64,000 nucleotides of DNA from Candidatus Latescibacterota bacterium (GTDB lineage: Bacteria; Latescibacterota; UBA2968; UBA8231). Within the stretch, counting starts at the first letter, position 1, and each line of letters opens with the position of its first letter. A model generated the notes under the pieces. It was not told the origin of the DNA and ran no database searches. It worked only from the letters and a program-made list of their open reading frames with translations. Of the stretch, positions 41,580 through 50,781 are shown one piece after another. Where the stretch lies: contig JAJEGS010000029.1 in assembly GCA_022819745.1 (NCBI GenBank), forward strand, positions 1 to 64,000. The letters are read 5' to 3'. The position numbers and the translations under genes were made by a program.

Positions 41580-44500
41580 CTAGCCTGCTGCTGCGGCTTC
41601 CAATTCCTCGCCCTCGACTCGCACCGAAACGAGCTGGGAGACCCCTTCTTCGGGCATGGTGACGCCGTGCAGAGCGTCGGCCGCGGCCATGGTGATTTTG
41701 TTGTGTGTCACGACGACGAATTGCGTCTCGCGGGCAAATTCCTTGAGCACGCGCACGAAGCGGTTGATGTTGGCGTCGTCGAGCGGGGCATCGACCTCGT
41801 CGAGGATGCAGAACGGGCTGGGCTTGACTTGGTAGATGGCAAAGAGCAGGGAGATGGCTGTCAGCGCCCGCTCGCCGCCCGACAGCAGAGCAATGTTTTG
41901 CAGGCGCTTGCCACGAGGACGGGCGATGATGTCGATGTGAGCCTCTAGGGCATCGACGTTTTCTTCGAGTTGGAGGTCGGCTTCGCCGCCGGGGAAGAAG
42001 CGGACAAAGGTCTCTTTGAACGTCTCGCGAATCTGCTCGAAAGATTTGAGGAACATCCGTCGCGCCGTGCGGTCGATTAGGCTGAGGGTTTTCTTTAGGT
42101 CCTCGGCGGCGATGACTAGATCGTCGCGCTGTTGGCGGAGAAAGTCGTAGCGCTCCTTTTGTTCTTGATGTTCTTCCAAGACGCCCAAGTGTACCGAGCC
42201 CAAGCGGTGTAGGGACTGCCGCAACTGGTCAATGCGCTGTTGCGTGGTCTCTTCGTCGATGGCCTCGTCGAGGGCCCCCATGGCCGAGACATCGCAGTGA
42301 TACTCCTCCTGCAAGCGCTCGCGAATGTGCTGGGTCTGTAGCTTCAGTTCGGAAATGCGCACTTCGAGGTTCGTGCGGTGCTCGCGCTGGTCGTTGAGTT
42401 GCCGCTGCAAGTGGCTGATGTTTTCCTGCAACTCGCGGTTTTGGGTATTGGCCGCAGCCCAGTGCTGACGGCGCTGATCTTGCTCGGCCGCCAAGGTCTC
42501 GCGGCCTTGATGCAGTCCTTTGAGTTCGTCTGTTAAGGCTGTGCTGCGCGCACTGCAATCGGTCTGTTGGCGCTCGGCCTCGGTCGCCTCAGCCGCTAGG
42601 CGTTCGATATTATTGTGCAGGTTCTCGTCGATGTTTTTTAGGCGAGTGGCGTCTCGGTCTAGCCCTTGGACCATTTCGGCGGTGCGGGCGTGTTCCACTT
42701 GGAGGGTGTTCAGGGCCTCTCGCCGCTCTCTCCGATGGGTTTCGCTCTGTTTGAGGTCTTCTTCCAAGGCGCTGCTTTCTTCGCTGAGGCGGGTGCTCTC
42801 GGCCTCGTTGTGGCGCAGGTGTTCGGCTTGTTCGGCGATGCTTTGGTCGAGGGCTTGGCAGCGCTTGGCCAAGCTGGTGCTTTCGCCGTGGAGTTGCTTG
42901 AGCTGCTCGGCGAGCCGCTCGGCGTCAGCGCAGGCGCGCTGGTGCTGGTGGACCTGATCGCGCTCCTTGGCGTGCCAAGTTTCGCTCTCGTCGGCTAGGT
43001 CCTCTAGGCGTTGAGTGAGTACGCCTAGTTGCTCGGCGAGTGCATCGAGCCGGGGGCCGAGGGCTGCGTAGCGAGCTTTTTGGTGAGCGATGAGCGAGCG
43101 CAAGGTGCGGATTTCCCGCCCGCGGCCGAGGACGCCTGAATCCTCGGCTTGACTCTGGCCGCCCGACGCGAGGCCAAAGAGATCGACGGCGTCGCCATCG
43201 GCCGTGACGCAGCGCACGTAGGCATCCGGGTAGCGGCGCGTCAGGTTCAATGCAGTTTGCAGGTCATCCACTAGGAAGGTGTTGTGCAAGAGGCTGGCAA
43301 CTAGGGAGGCGATGGAGGCTTCGGGTTGCACGTAGTCCAGCAGCGGGCCGCGCAGCCCGGGCATGGGATCTGGGTCTAAGACCGGGCCGAGGGTGCGCGG
43401 GGGAGCTTCTAGCGAGAGGATGCCGACGCGCCCGGAACGCTCCCGGAGGTGGGCAATGCCTTCGAGCAGGCCGCTGTCTGAATCGGCGATCAATGCTTGG
43501 AGCGCCTCGCCGAGGGCGACCTCGACCGCGCGGGCGTGTTCTGTTTCGACTTCGACTAGGTCGCCGAGGACGCCGCGAAAGAGAGCGGCGTGGGGCGATT
43601 CGAGCATCAAGGTGCGGACCCCGCTCTGATAACCTTCGTAGCCAGCGCGGACTTTTTCGAGGACTTGGAGACGCGCTTGGTTGGCCTCGGCGGCGCGCTG
43701 GGCCGCATCGCGTTGTGCGCCGAGTTCGCGGAGGTCCTTCTCGGTTTGGTCGCGGGCAGCGAGGGCTGTGGTGCGCTGTTGTTGGCAGGTGGATAGCTGC
43801 TGGCGGGTTTCGGCGAGGGCAGCTTCGGCGTCACCGGCCGCTTGTAGGGCTTGGTCGCGCTCGGCTGTGGCTACGTCCTCTTCGGTGCGCATGGCAACGG
43901 CGCGTTCGTCTAGTGCGTCGCGCTCGGCCTGTTGGCGCTCGAGCGCGCGGCTTATTTCGCCTCCTTGGCGCAGGTGCTCCATGCGCCCGCGCTGGCGTTG
44001 GTCCAGCTCGGCTCGGTAGCTGTTGTATTCCTCTTCGGCTTGGGCGGCGCGCTGCTGGTGGGCTTGCAGTTCTCGCTCTATTTGCACAAAGGTCGAACGC
44101 GCTTGGTCGAGGTGCGCGGTATTGTCGCGGCGCTGTTGCTGCACGGCTTCGAGCTGGCTGCTGTAATCGGCGCGTTCGCGGGCCGTGCGTTCGCGAATTT
44201 GTTCGGCGGCCTCGCGTCGTTCGCGCACGGCTACGAGGAGTTGTTCGCGCTCGTGGATGGCCTCAATGCGGCGATTGAGTTCAAGGCCCGCTTCCTGCAT
44301 GGCCTTTTCGGCCTCGGTCAGGGCGAGGCGCGCTTTTTCGAGATCGGCCTCGCGGCTGGTGAAGCGGGTATAGCCTTCTTCGGTCGCCTTGCTGAGCGCG
44401 GCGAATTCATCTTGCAATGGAGAGATTTGGGCGCTGAGGGCGAAGAAGCGCTGGCGCCCCAAGCGCACGTCGAGCTGGTCCAGTTCCCCTTTGAGTTCGC

Positions 44501-45146
44501 GATAGCGGCGCGCCCGGCCCACTTGGCGGCCGAGAGAATCAACTTGGCGCTTGACTTCGGCGATGATGTCTTCAATCCGCTGGAGATCGGCTTGGGCTGC
44601 CTCTATGCGATTCCGCGTGGAGCGCCGCTGAACTTTGTACTTGGTGATGCCGGCGGCCTCTTCGAGGATGCGGCGGCGGTTTTCGGTCTTATCGCTGATA
44701 ATTTCATCGACCATGCCCTGCTCCATTACCGCATAAGCGCCTTGGCCGAGGCCGGTGTCCATGAGTAGGTTGGTGATGTCCAATAGGCGGCAGGGGATTT
44801 TGTTGAGGAGATAATCGCTTTCGCCGGAGCGGAAAAGACGCCGGGTCAGCACGACCTCGGCGAATTCGACGGGCAGCGCGTTGTCGCGGTTTTCAATCGA
44901 CAGCGCGACTTCGGCCATGCCGAGGGCCTTGCGCTGGCGGGTGCCAGCAAAGATCACGTCTTCCATGCGCTGGCTGCGGAAAGAGCCAGCGCGCTGTTCG
45001 CCCAAGACCCAGCGGATGGCCTCCACTACGTTGGATTTGCCACAGCCGTTGGGGCCGACGATGGCGGTAATGCCCGGTTCAAAGGGAATGACGATCTTTT
45101 GGGCGAAGGACTTAAAACCGAAAATCTCAAGTTGATTGAGGCGCAC
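41580..45146 (-). CDS. smc: Chromosome segregation protein SMC
   Basis: An 1188-residue structural-maintenance-of-chromosomes ATPase. The N-terminal Walker A reads VGPNGCGKSNVVEAIRW. Long coiled coils (about residues 170-500 and 680-1010) flank a hinge near residues 510-670 containing YEGYQSGVRTLML. The C-terminal head has the signature LLSGGERALTAISLLFA and Walker B CILDEVDAPLDDANI. The dimer organises and resolves chromosomes with ScpA and ScpB, which are not in this window. The start is the first codon giving MRLNQLEIFGFKSFA. Confidence 0.96.
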   Translation of the reverse strand: MRLNQLEIFGFKSFAQKIVIPFEPGITAIVGPNGCGKSNVVEAIRWVLGEQRAGSFRSQRMEDVIFAGTRQRKALGMAEVALSIENRDNALPVEFAEVVLTRRLFRSGESDYLLNKIPCRLLDITNLLMDTGLGQGAYAVMEQGMVDEIISDKTENRRRILEEAAGITKYKVQRRSTRNRIEAAQADLQRIEDIIAEVKRQVDSLGRQVGRARRYRELKGELDQLDVRLGRQRFFALSAQISPLQDEFAALSKATEEGYTRFTSREADLEKARLALTEAEKAMQEAGLELNRRIEAIHEREQLLVAVRERREAAEQIRERTARERADYSSQLEAVQQQRRDNTAHLDQARSTFVQIERELQAHQQRAAQAEEEYNSYRAELDQRQRGRMEHLRQGGEISRALERQQAERDALDERAVAMRTEEDVATAERDQALQAAGDAEAALAETRQQLSTCQQQRTTALAARDQTEKDLRELGAQRDAAQRAAEANQARLQVLEKVRAGYEGYQSGVRTLMLESPHAALFRGVLGDLVEVETEHARAVEVALGEALQALIADSDSGLLEGIAHLRERSGRVGILSLEAPPRTLGPVLDPDPMPGLRGPLLDYVQPEASIASLVASLLHNTFLVDDLQTALNLTRRYPDAYVRCVTADGDAVDLFGLASGGQSQAEDSGVLGRGREIRTLRSLIAHQKARYAALGPRLDALAEQLGVLTQRLEDLADESETWHAKERDQVHQHQRACADAERLAEQLKQLHGESTSLAKRCQALDQSIAEQAEHLRHNEAESTRLSEESSALEEDLKQSETHRRERREALNTLQVEHARTAEMVQGLDRDATRLKNIDENLHNNIERLAAEATEAERQQTDCSARSTALTDELKGLHQGRETLAAEQDQRRQHWAAANTQNRELQENISHLQRQLNDQREHRTNLEVRISELKLQTQHIRERLQEEYHCDVSAMGALDEAIDEETTQQRIDQLRQSLHRLGSVHLGVLEEHQEQKERYDFLRQQRDDLVIAAEDLKKTLSLIDRTARRMFLKSFEQIRETFKETFVRFFPGGEADLQLEENVDALEAHIDIIARPRGKRLQNIALLSGGERALTAISLLFAIYQVKPSPFCILDEVDAPLDDANINRFVRVLKEFARETQFVVVTHNKITMAAADALHGVTMPEEGVSQLVSVRVEGEELEAAAAG

Positions 45147-45251
45147 GGTCTAGCTCCTGCCGGGCGCTGGGGAGGGGCGCTCCGCTGGGGGAGAGGGTGA
45201 GGTGCGGGCGATGCTAGGGGAGCGGGTAATGGCTCAGGGGAAAGCCATTCA

Positions 45252-45267
45252 TTTTAAGTACTTAAAA
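45252..45267. promoter_or_regulatory. Perfect 16-bp palindrome upstream of smc
   Basis: TTTTAAGTACTTAAAA is a perfect palindrome 105 bases upstream of the smc start. A small hairpin (AATGGCT with AGCCATT, 45228-45249) lies beside it. Operator function is possible; it has no GC stem and is not a standard terminator. Confidence 0.4.
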
Positions 45268-45298
45268 ACGAGAAACGCTGTCAAGGCACTTGCCGCTA

Positions 45299-45787
45299 TC
45301 AGAAGTCCAGTGCCGAATCATCGACCGTGGCAGGGTCGTCTTCCTTGCCCATGGCAATGATGTGCTCGGCAGTGATCTCCTGGCGACCGGCGTACCCGGC
45401 GTTCAGTTCGTGCCAGTAGGCGACTTGGGGTTCGCCGCGCTGCCAGCATAACAGCACCCAGCGGCCTTGGTAGGTGGTGGGGAAGTCGAGGAGGCCGCGT
45501 TCGAGGCCGCCGACCGGGAAGCGGATGCCTTCGGCGATGATTTCTTCGGCGACGATGCGCTTGATGTCGATGATTAGGTCGTTGACGCGGCGGCGGTGCT
45601 GGTCGAAGGCGTCGCGGTCGGGATTGGTGCTGCGGGTGACCGCTTGGCCCCAGAGCGCGTCGAGAATTTGCAACTGCTGGTCGTGATAGCGGACGGCCCC
45701 CTTCTTGACCGCTATGCGCTGGAGCGCGTCTTCTAGCTGAGGCAGCTTGGCGTTGGCCTCTTCAATGGTAAATGCCTTGCGCGTCAT
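45299..45787 (-). CDS. DUF2203 family protein
   Basis: A 162-residue soluble protein. The N-terminal FTIEEANAKLPQLEDAL and the C-terminal LLDFPTTYQGRWVLLCWQRGE and VAYWHELNAGYAGRQ are the family hallmarks. The middle is a long helix pair. Function unknown. I chose the ATG at 45787; an upstream TTG at 45829 adds residues without family similarity. It is 152 bases upstream of smc on the same strand. Confidence 0.75.
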   Translation of the reverse strand: MTRKAFTIEEANAKLPQLEDALQRIAVKKGAVRYHDQQLQILDALWGQAVTRSTNPDRDAFDQHRRRVNDLIIDIKRIVAEEIIAEGIRFPVGGLERGLLDFPTTYQGRWVLLCWQRGEPQVAYWHELNAGYAGRQEITAEHIIAMGKEDDPATVDDSALDF

Positions 45788-45905
45788 GGGACTTTGCGGG
45801 ATGAGCGTTGTTTGCTTGTCATGCGGCAAAGTATAGGCATTGAAATGCCCCGCTACAAGCCCTTGCGCTGCTTTTGGCGATGCGTGATATTTAACACTGT
45901 TTTAC

Positions 45906-45944
45906 GACGTGGAAGGGGTCGGCGCAGCTAGCCCCGTCTTTTTT
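45906..45944 (+). terminator. Terminator-like hairpin in the gatC leader
   Basis: GACG and GGGG pair with CCCC and GTC around an internal loop, followed by six T residues (45939-45944), ending 22 bases before the gatC start. No plus-strand gene lies upstream, so it would act on the gatC leader itself or on antisense transcripts. Attenuation is possible. Confidence 0.4.
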
Positions 45945-45966
45945 ATTTTAAGTTCGAAGTTCACCT

Positions 45967-46254
45967 ATGGCGGTTACTATAGAAGAGGTCCACGGGGTCG
46001 CCGAGTTAGCGCGGTTGCGCTTTTCGCCCGCAGAGGAAGAAAGGCTAGTCGGAGAACTGAACCGCATCTTGCGCTACATGGACACGCTCAACGAGCTAAA
46101 CACCACGGGCGTAGAGCCAACGTCCCACGTGCTGCCCCTCGCCAACGCGTTTCGCCGCGACGAGGCAGCGTCCTTTCCCGCCGCGGCCGAAATCGTCGCC
46201 GCGGCCCCGCAGCGCCAAGAGGATTACTTCAAAGTTCCGAGAATCATCGATTGA
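45967..46254 (+). CDS. gatC: Aspartyl/glutamyl-tRNA amidotransferase subunit C
   Basis: A 95-residue subunit of the GatCAB amidotransferase, which converts misacylated Glu-tRNA(Gln) or Asp-tRNA(Asn). VAELARLRFSPAEEERL, MDTLNELNTTGVEPTSH and FRRDE are family motifs, ending in DYFKVPRII. GatA and GatB are not in the window. pyrG follows after 68 bases on the same strand. Confidence 0.92.
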   Translation: MAVTIEEVHGVAELARLRFSPAEEERLVGELNRILRYMDTLNELNTTGVEPTSHVLPLANAFRRDEAASFPAAAEIVAAAPQRQEDYFKVPRIID

Positions 46255-46322
46255 CTACTGAGAAGCGGAGACAGGGCACTGTCGCCGCTTCTTTGTTTGG
46301 GCAGCTCGAAGGAGCGCGCAAC

Positions 46323-48113
46323 GTGGCCACAGAATACAAAGGCCCCAAATACGTCGTCGTAACTGGCGGCGTGATAAGCGGTGTGGGCAAGGGCTTGACC
46401 ACAGCTTCCATCGGCAAGATCCTGCAGCAATACGGCTACAGCACCACAGCCGTCAAGATCGATCCGTACATCAACTACGACGCTGGCACCATGCGGCCCA
46501 CCGAGCACGGCGAGGTGTGGGTAACGGACGACGGCGGCGAAATAGATCAGGATTTGGGCAATTACGAGCGCTTCTTGGGGTTGGACCTGCCGCGTTCCAA
46601 CAACCTGACCACTGGGCAGATTTACCACACGGTCATTGAGCGCGAGCGGCGCGGCGAATACCTCGGCGAGACCGTGCAGCCGATCCCCCACATTACGGAT
46701 GAGATCACCCGCCGCTTACAGGAAGCGGGCGCGGGCTACGACATCGTGCTGGTCGAGATCGGCGGCATTGTCGGTGACTATGAGAACGAGCCGTTCCTCT
46801 TCGCTGTGAAGACCCTAGAGCGAGACTTGGGTGAGGAGCACTTTGCGCACCTGCTAATCACCTATCTGCCCATACCTCCACACGTGGGCGAGATGAAGAC
46901 CAAGCCCACGCAGCAGGCTATTCGCATGCTCAGCGAGCACGGCATTTTTCCCGACTTCATCGTCTGTCGCGCCGAGACCGCCACCGACGAGGTGCGCAAG
47001 AAAAAAATCCAGATCGGGGCCAACGTGCCCTACGACCACATCATTTCGGCCCCGGACTCGGAGACGATCTACAATATCCCGCTGGTTTTGGAAGAGGAGA
47101 GGCTCGGCGAGAAGATTCTCAGCCGGGTCGGCTGCGCGCCCAAGAAAACCCCGGACTGGCGGCCTTGGCGGGAATTGGTCAAGCGCAGTCGGCAGCCGCG
47201 CCAGTGCGTCCGCGTGGCCATGGTCGGCAAATACGTGGTCACGGGCGACTTTCAGCTAACGGACTCGTACATCTCAGTCAATCAGTCGCTGATACACGCT
47301 GGCGTGGCGTCGGATGCGCGGGTCGAGATTACTTGGATTGACGGCCATCAGTTTGAGCGCGGCGAAATGGAACTGGCAGAACTCGACGCATTCGATGGTA
47401 TTATCGTCCCCGGGGCCTTTGGTGGGGGAGGGGCTGAAGGCGTGATTGCGGCCATTCGCTACGCCCGCGAGCACAACATCCCCTATTTGGGCCTGTGCTA
47501 CGGCTTGCAACTGGCCGTGATTGAATACGCCCGCAATGTGGCCGGGGTTACTGAGGCTACTTCCGAGGAGTTCGACGCGGATTCCGAGTGGAAGGTCATC
47601 TGCGTCCAAGACACCGAGCAAAAGAGCGCGCTAGAGGAAAATCGCTACGGCGGCAGCATGCGCTTGGGCGCATACGCCGCGGTGTTCAAAAGCGACAGCC
47701 GCGTCCTCCAGATTTACGAAGCGTCGGGCCGCCTCAACGAAGACGCCCGCCGCATCGAACAACTGCTGGCCAATCCCGACCAAGCGTTCCGCGTTGGCTT
47801 GGTCATGCTGGAGCGCGACAAAGTCGCCCTAGAGCGCCACCGCCATCGCTACGAGGTCTCGCCCCGCTTCGTCGAACTGCTCGAAGAGGAGGGGCTGGTC
47901 TTTTCGGGGTATCACCGCCGCGTAGATGGCACTCGCTTGATGGAGTTTATCGAGTTGCCAGATCACCGCTTCTTTATCGCCACCCAAGCCCATCCCGAGT
48001 TTAAGTCGCGGATGGACAATCCTTCACCTCTGTTTGCCGGGTTTGTCGAGGCCGCGCTGGCCTACCAACAGGAGATTGCAAGCCATGAGGAGGGGCAGGC
48101 GGCGGCCTCCTAG
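46323..48113 (+). CDS. pyrG: CTP synthase
   Basis: A 596-residue enzyme that aminates UTP to CTP. The synthase domain has GGVISGVGKGLTTASIG, YINYDAGTMRPTEHGEV and EIGGIVGDYEN. The glutaminase domain begins near residue 300 and carries the nucleophile in GLCYGLQ and the His-Glu pair near AQAHPEFKS. It is about 50 residues longer than usual, because an insertion (around ASGRLNEDARRIEQLLANPD) lies between MRLGAYAAVF and ERHRHRYEV. The GTG start at 46323 follows AAGGAG. UTP/CTP control is not visible in the leader. Confidence 0.95.
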   Translation: MATEYKGPKYVVVTGGVISGVGKGLTTASIGKILQQYGYSTTAVKIDPYINYDAGTMRPTEHGEVWVTDDGGEIDQDLGNYERFLGLDLPRSNNLTTGQIYHTVIERERRGEYLGETVQPIPHITDEITRRLQEAGAGYDIVLVEIGGIVGDYENEPFLFAVKTLERDLGEEHFAHLLITYLPIPPHVGEMKTKPTQQAIRMLSEHGIFPDFIVCRAETATDEVRKKKIQIGANVPYDHIISAPDSETIYNIPLVLEEERLGEKILSRVGCAPKKTPDWRPWRELVKRSRQPRQCVRVAMVGKYVVTGDFQLTDSYISVNQSLIHAGVASDARVEITWIDGHQFERGEMELAELDAFDGIIVPGAFGGGGAEGVIAAIRYAREHNIPYLGLCYGLQLAVIEYARNVAGVTEATSEEFDADSEWKVICVQDTEQKSALEENRYGGSMRLGAYAAVFKSDSRVLQIYEASGRLNEDARRIEQLLANPDQAFRVGLVMLERDKVALERHRHRYEVSPRFVELLEEEGLVFSGYHRRVDGTRLMEFIELPDHRFFIATQAHPEFKSRMDNPSPLFAGFVEAALAYQQEIASHEEGQAAAS

Positions 48114-48138
48114 TTCGGTGGGCGGTACAATCGTCTCA

Positions 48139-49947
48139 ATGGGCCGCGCTTTCCTGGGGAGAGCGCGGCTTTTTCGCGCCGGGTGCTGCGGAGCTATGCT
48201 CTGGGCCTGCGGTGCGGGAGAAGTGCCCGAAGAACCGCTGCAAATTCCCGAGGTCGATGGGGAAGCATGGGACGCGCACATTGAGATAGGACGCCCCGGC
48301 CATCGCATCGAGATCCGCGCCGATTCTTTGCGCGAATTTTCCAAATCAGAGCAGATCGTCGCCACCGGTGGCGTGGAGGTGGCTTTCCGCGGCAACGAGG
48401 CCGTTTCGACACTGAGAGCCGAGCGCTTGGTGCTAGAGCACAAGCGGGATCGCTTTGGCTTGGCTGGCGGCGTGGTTTTGCGCGCTGGGGATAGCCTAGA
48501 AGTGCAGGCCGATACTCTGCTGTGGGAAAACGCGCACGAGCAGTTGCGCATTCCGGGTACATTGAGGGTGGAAGTCGGCGAGGGACGAGAGTGGGGCCGC
48601 AACCTCACGAGCAATTTTGCCGTAGATGTGTGGTCCTTGGAAGCTGTCGAGGGGCTTTGGCGCGGTCGGGATGGGGCGATGGTGGAGGTGCGCGCCCAAC
48701 GCGAGGAAAGCCGTCGAGTCGAGGGTGCGCAAGAGATCACCTACGACAGTGTCGAAGTGCGCTACGACGGAGTGCAATTGATCGGACCGCGCGCCACGTT
48801 CCTCCCACAGGCTCGTCGCTTTGACCTCAGCGGAGGGGTCGAGGGAGCCGACTCGCTGGCGCAGTTTGCGGCCGACGAAGTTGCAGTGGATGCGGAAAAG
48901 CAGCGGCTAGTGGCGCGGGGGGCGGTCCGCTACCGAGAGGATGAGGCCGAGTTGCGGGCCGCAGAGGTAGAGGAGGACCGCAACGCAGCGCTATTGCAGG
49001 CCCGCGGGGAGCCGGCGACCTTTGTGCAGGGCGAGCGGCAGATCGAGGCGCGCCAGTTGGCGTATTCGCGTTCCGAGCGCGAGTTGACAGCCGAGGGCGG
49101 GGTGGTCTTGCGCGCCGGAGAGCAGGAGCTGACGGCCCAAACCCTCCGCTATACGCGCGATGGCCAAGTCCATGCCGAGGGCGCGATCGCGCTAAAGGCA
49201 CCCGAGTTGGACGGCTCGCTCGTCGGCGGTTCGCTCTTTTTCGACTTGGAGCAAGAGGCTGGCTGGCTGCGAGGCGCACCCTCGTTGCGCCAGCGCGAGC
49301 TCGTGCTATCCGCCCCTGTGTTGCGGTTCGATCTCGTGCGGAGCCGCTTGGCCGGGACCGGCGGTTTTACCCTGCGCGCCGAAGGGTTAGAGGTCGCGGC
49401 CGCGCGCGGTGCATACGAAGCGGATTCAGCGCGGGTGCTGGTGGCCGAGGGCGTGGTGTTGAAAGAACAGGATGACGAGCGCGACTATCACAGCCGCCTG
49501 ATGGCCGATTCGATGGTCGTCGCCTTGGCAGACAGCCAAGTCGAGTGGATCGCCATACCCGGCCAAGTGAGCGGCCAAATTGAGGTAAGGGACCGCCATA
49601 GTTGGATCGAGGGGCGGGGCGGGCAAGTCTTTATGGCCGACGGCGACTTGGAGCGGGTTGAAGTAAGTTCCGAGGCCGACGTGACGCACCGCCGAGCCAA
49701 AAACGAAGAGATCAATCGCTTTCGCGGACAGCAGATGACCTTGTACTTTGACGCGGGGGGATTGCACCGTGCCTTGGTAAAGGGCGCGGCCGAGTTAGTC
49801 ACGCGGCTGCAAGAGGACGAAGAGGTCTCCGTCAACGAAGTCAGCGGCGAAGAATTGGATATCCGCTTTGCCGCAGGGTCGCTGGCCGAGGTGCGAGTCG
49901 GGCCGGAGATCGAAGGTCGCTATTATCCGCCCGCAGAGGAACCGTAA
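48139..49947 (+). CDS. LptC/LptA (OstA)-like lipopolysaccharide transport lipoprotein
   Basis: A 602-residue exported protein with a lipobox LWAC (Cys24). Repeated beta-strands of about 20 residues with the pattern DSLxEFSKSEQIVATGGVEV, RAERLVLEH, GVVLRAGDSLEVQADTLLW and so on match the beta-jellyroll of LptC, LptA and the N-terminal LptD domain. Such proteins form the periplasmic bridge for lipopolysaccharide. The length suggests LptC and several LptA-like units fused in one chain. lptB follows at two bases, rpoN next, and an LptE-like gene at 52651. Confidence 0.8.
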   Translation: MGRAFLGRARLFRAGCCGAMLWACGAGEVPEEPLQIPEVDGEAWDAHIEIGRPGHRIEIRADSLREFSKSEQIVATGGVEVAFRGNEAVSTLRAERLVLEHKRDRFGLAGGVVLRAGDSLEVQADTLLWENAHEQLRIPGTLRVEVGEGREWGRNLTSNFAVDVWSLEAVEGLWRGRDGAMVEVRAQREESRRVEGAQEITYDSVEVRYDGVQLIGPRATFLPQARRFDLSGGVEGADSLAQFAADEVAVDAEKQRLVARGAVRYREDEAELRAAEVEEDRNAALLQARGEPATFVQGERQIEARQLAYSRSERELTAEGGVVLRAGEQELTAQTLRYTRDGQVHAEGAIALKAPELDGSLVGGSLFFDLEQEAGWLRGAPSLRQRELVLSAPVLRFDLVRSRLAGTGGFTLRAEGLEVAAARGAYEADSARVLVAEGVVLKEQDDERDYHSRLMADSMVVALADSQVEWIAIPGQVSGQIEVRDRHSWIEGRGGQVFMADGDLERVEVSSEADVTHRRAKNEEINRFRGQQMTLYFDAGGLHRALVKGAAELVTRLQEDEEVSVNEVSGEELDIRFAAGSLAEVRVGPEIEGRYYPPAEEP

Positions 49948-49948
49948 G

Positions 49949-50680
49949 GTGGCATTGGAAACGCACGCATTGAGCAAGCACTACGGGGGCCGGGCGGTCG
50001 TTGACGAGGTCAGCATCCGCGTCGAGCCGGGGGAGGTTGTTGGCCTGTTGGGGCCCAATGGTGCGGGCAAGACCACGACCTTTCACAGCATCGTCGGCTT
50101 TGCCGCGCCGGACGGGGGCCGCATCTTGCTCAACGATGCGGATATCACCGGGCTGCCGATGTATCGCCGCGCGCAGATGGGCATTGGCTACCTGCCGCAG
50201 GAGACCTCCATTTTTCGCAAGCTGAGCGTGGCCGACAACATTCGCGCTGTATTGGAAGCGCGAGGAGTCGATAAAGCGCTCATCGCCGCGCGCCAACGGC
50301 AATTGCTAACCGAACTGGACTTGCTAGAACGCGCCAATCAGCGCGCCGACACGCTTTCGGGCGGCGAGACGCGCCGGGTCGAGATCGCGCGGGCCTTGGC
50401 TTGCGAGCCGCACTACATGCTCCTCGACGAGCCTTTTGCCGGCATTGATCCGCGCACAGTAGAAGACATCCAGAACATCATCGCCGAACTGAGAAACCGA
50501 GGCTTGGGCGTACTGATTACCGACCACAACGTGCGCGAGACCTTGGAGATCGCCGCGCGCGCCTATATCCTAGTGGATGGTAAAATTTTAACTGCGGGCA
50601 CGGCCGAGGAGCTAATTGCCAACGAGCAGGTGCGGCGAATCTACCTCGGCGAGCGCTTTAGTTGGCGGGTCGATGGGTAG
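49949..50680 (+). CDS. lptB: Lipopolysaccharide export ATPase LptB
   Basis: A 243-residue ABC ATPase that powers lipopolysaccharide extraction from the inner membrane with LptF and LptG (not seen here). Walker A GLLGPNGAGKTT, signature LSGGETRRVEIARAL, Walker B YMLLDEPFAGIDP and the LptB-specific H-loop ITDHNVRETL are present. A GTG start two bases after the LptC/LptA-like stop gives tight coupling. The following rpoN gene is the usual neighbour of lptB in Gram-negative bacteria. Confidence 0.95.
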   Translation: MALETHALSKHYGGRAVVDEVSIRVEPGEVVGLLGPNGAGKTTTFHSIVGFAAPDGGRILLNDADITGLPMYRRAQMGIGYLPQETSIFRKLSVADNIRAVLEARGVDKALIAARQRQLLTELDLLERANQRADTLSGGETRRVEIARALACEPHYMLLDEPFAGIDPRTVEDIQNIIAELRNRGLGVLITDHNVRETLEIAARAYILVDGKILTAGTAEELIANEQVRRIYLGERFSWRVDG

Positions 50681-50781
50681 GCGCGGTTGCACCTTGACTT
50701 TTCGCGCTGCACGGGCTTGTTTTTACAGCTACTATCAGGGTAGGTAATTTTTATTAAGTAATTAATTTACAATAATTTATA

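Noticed and set aside
43250..44278. Long open frame on the plus strand inside smc
   Set aside because: It is antisense to the coiled-coil coding region, rich in Arg and Gly as expected from reading GC-rich DNA backwards, and has no recognisable domain.
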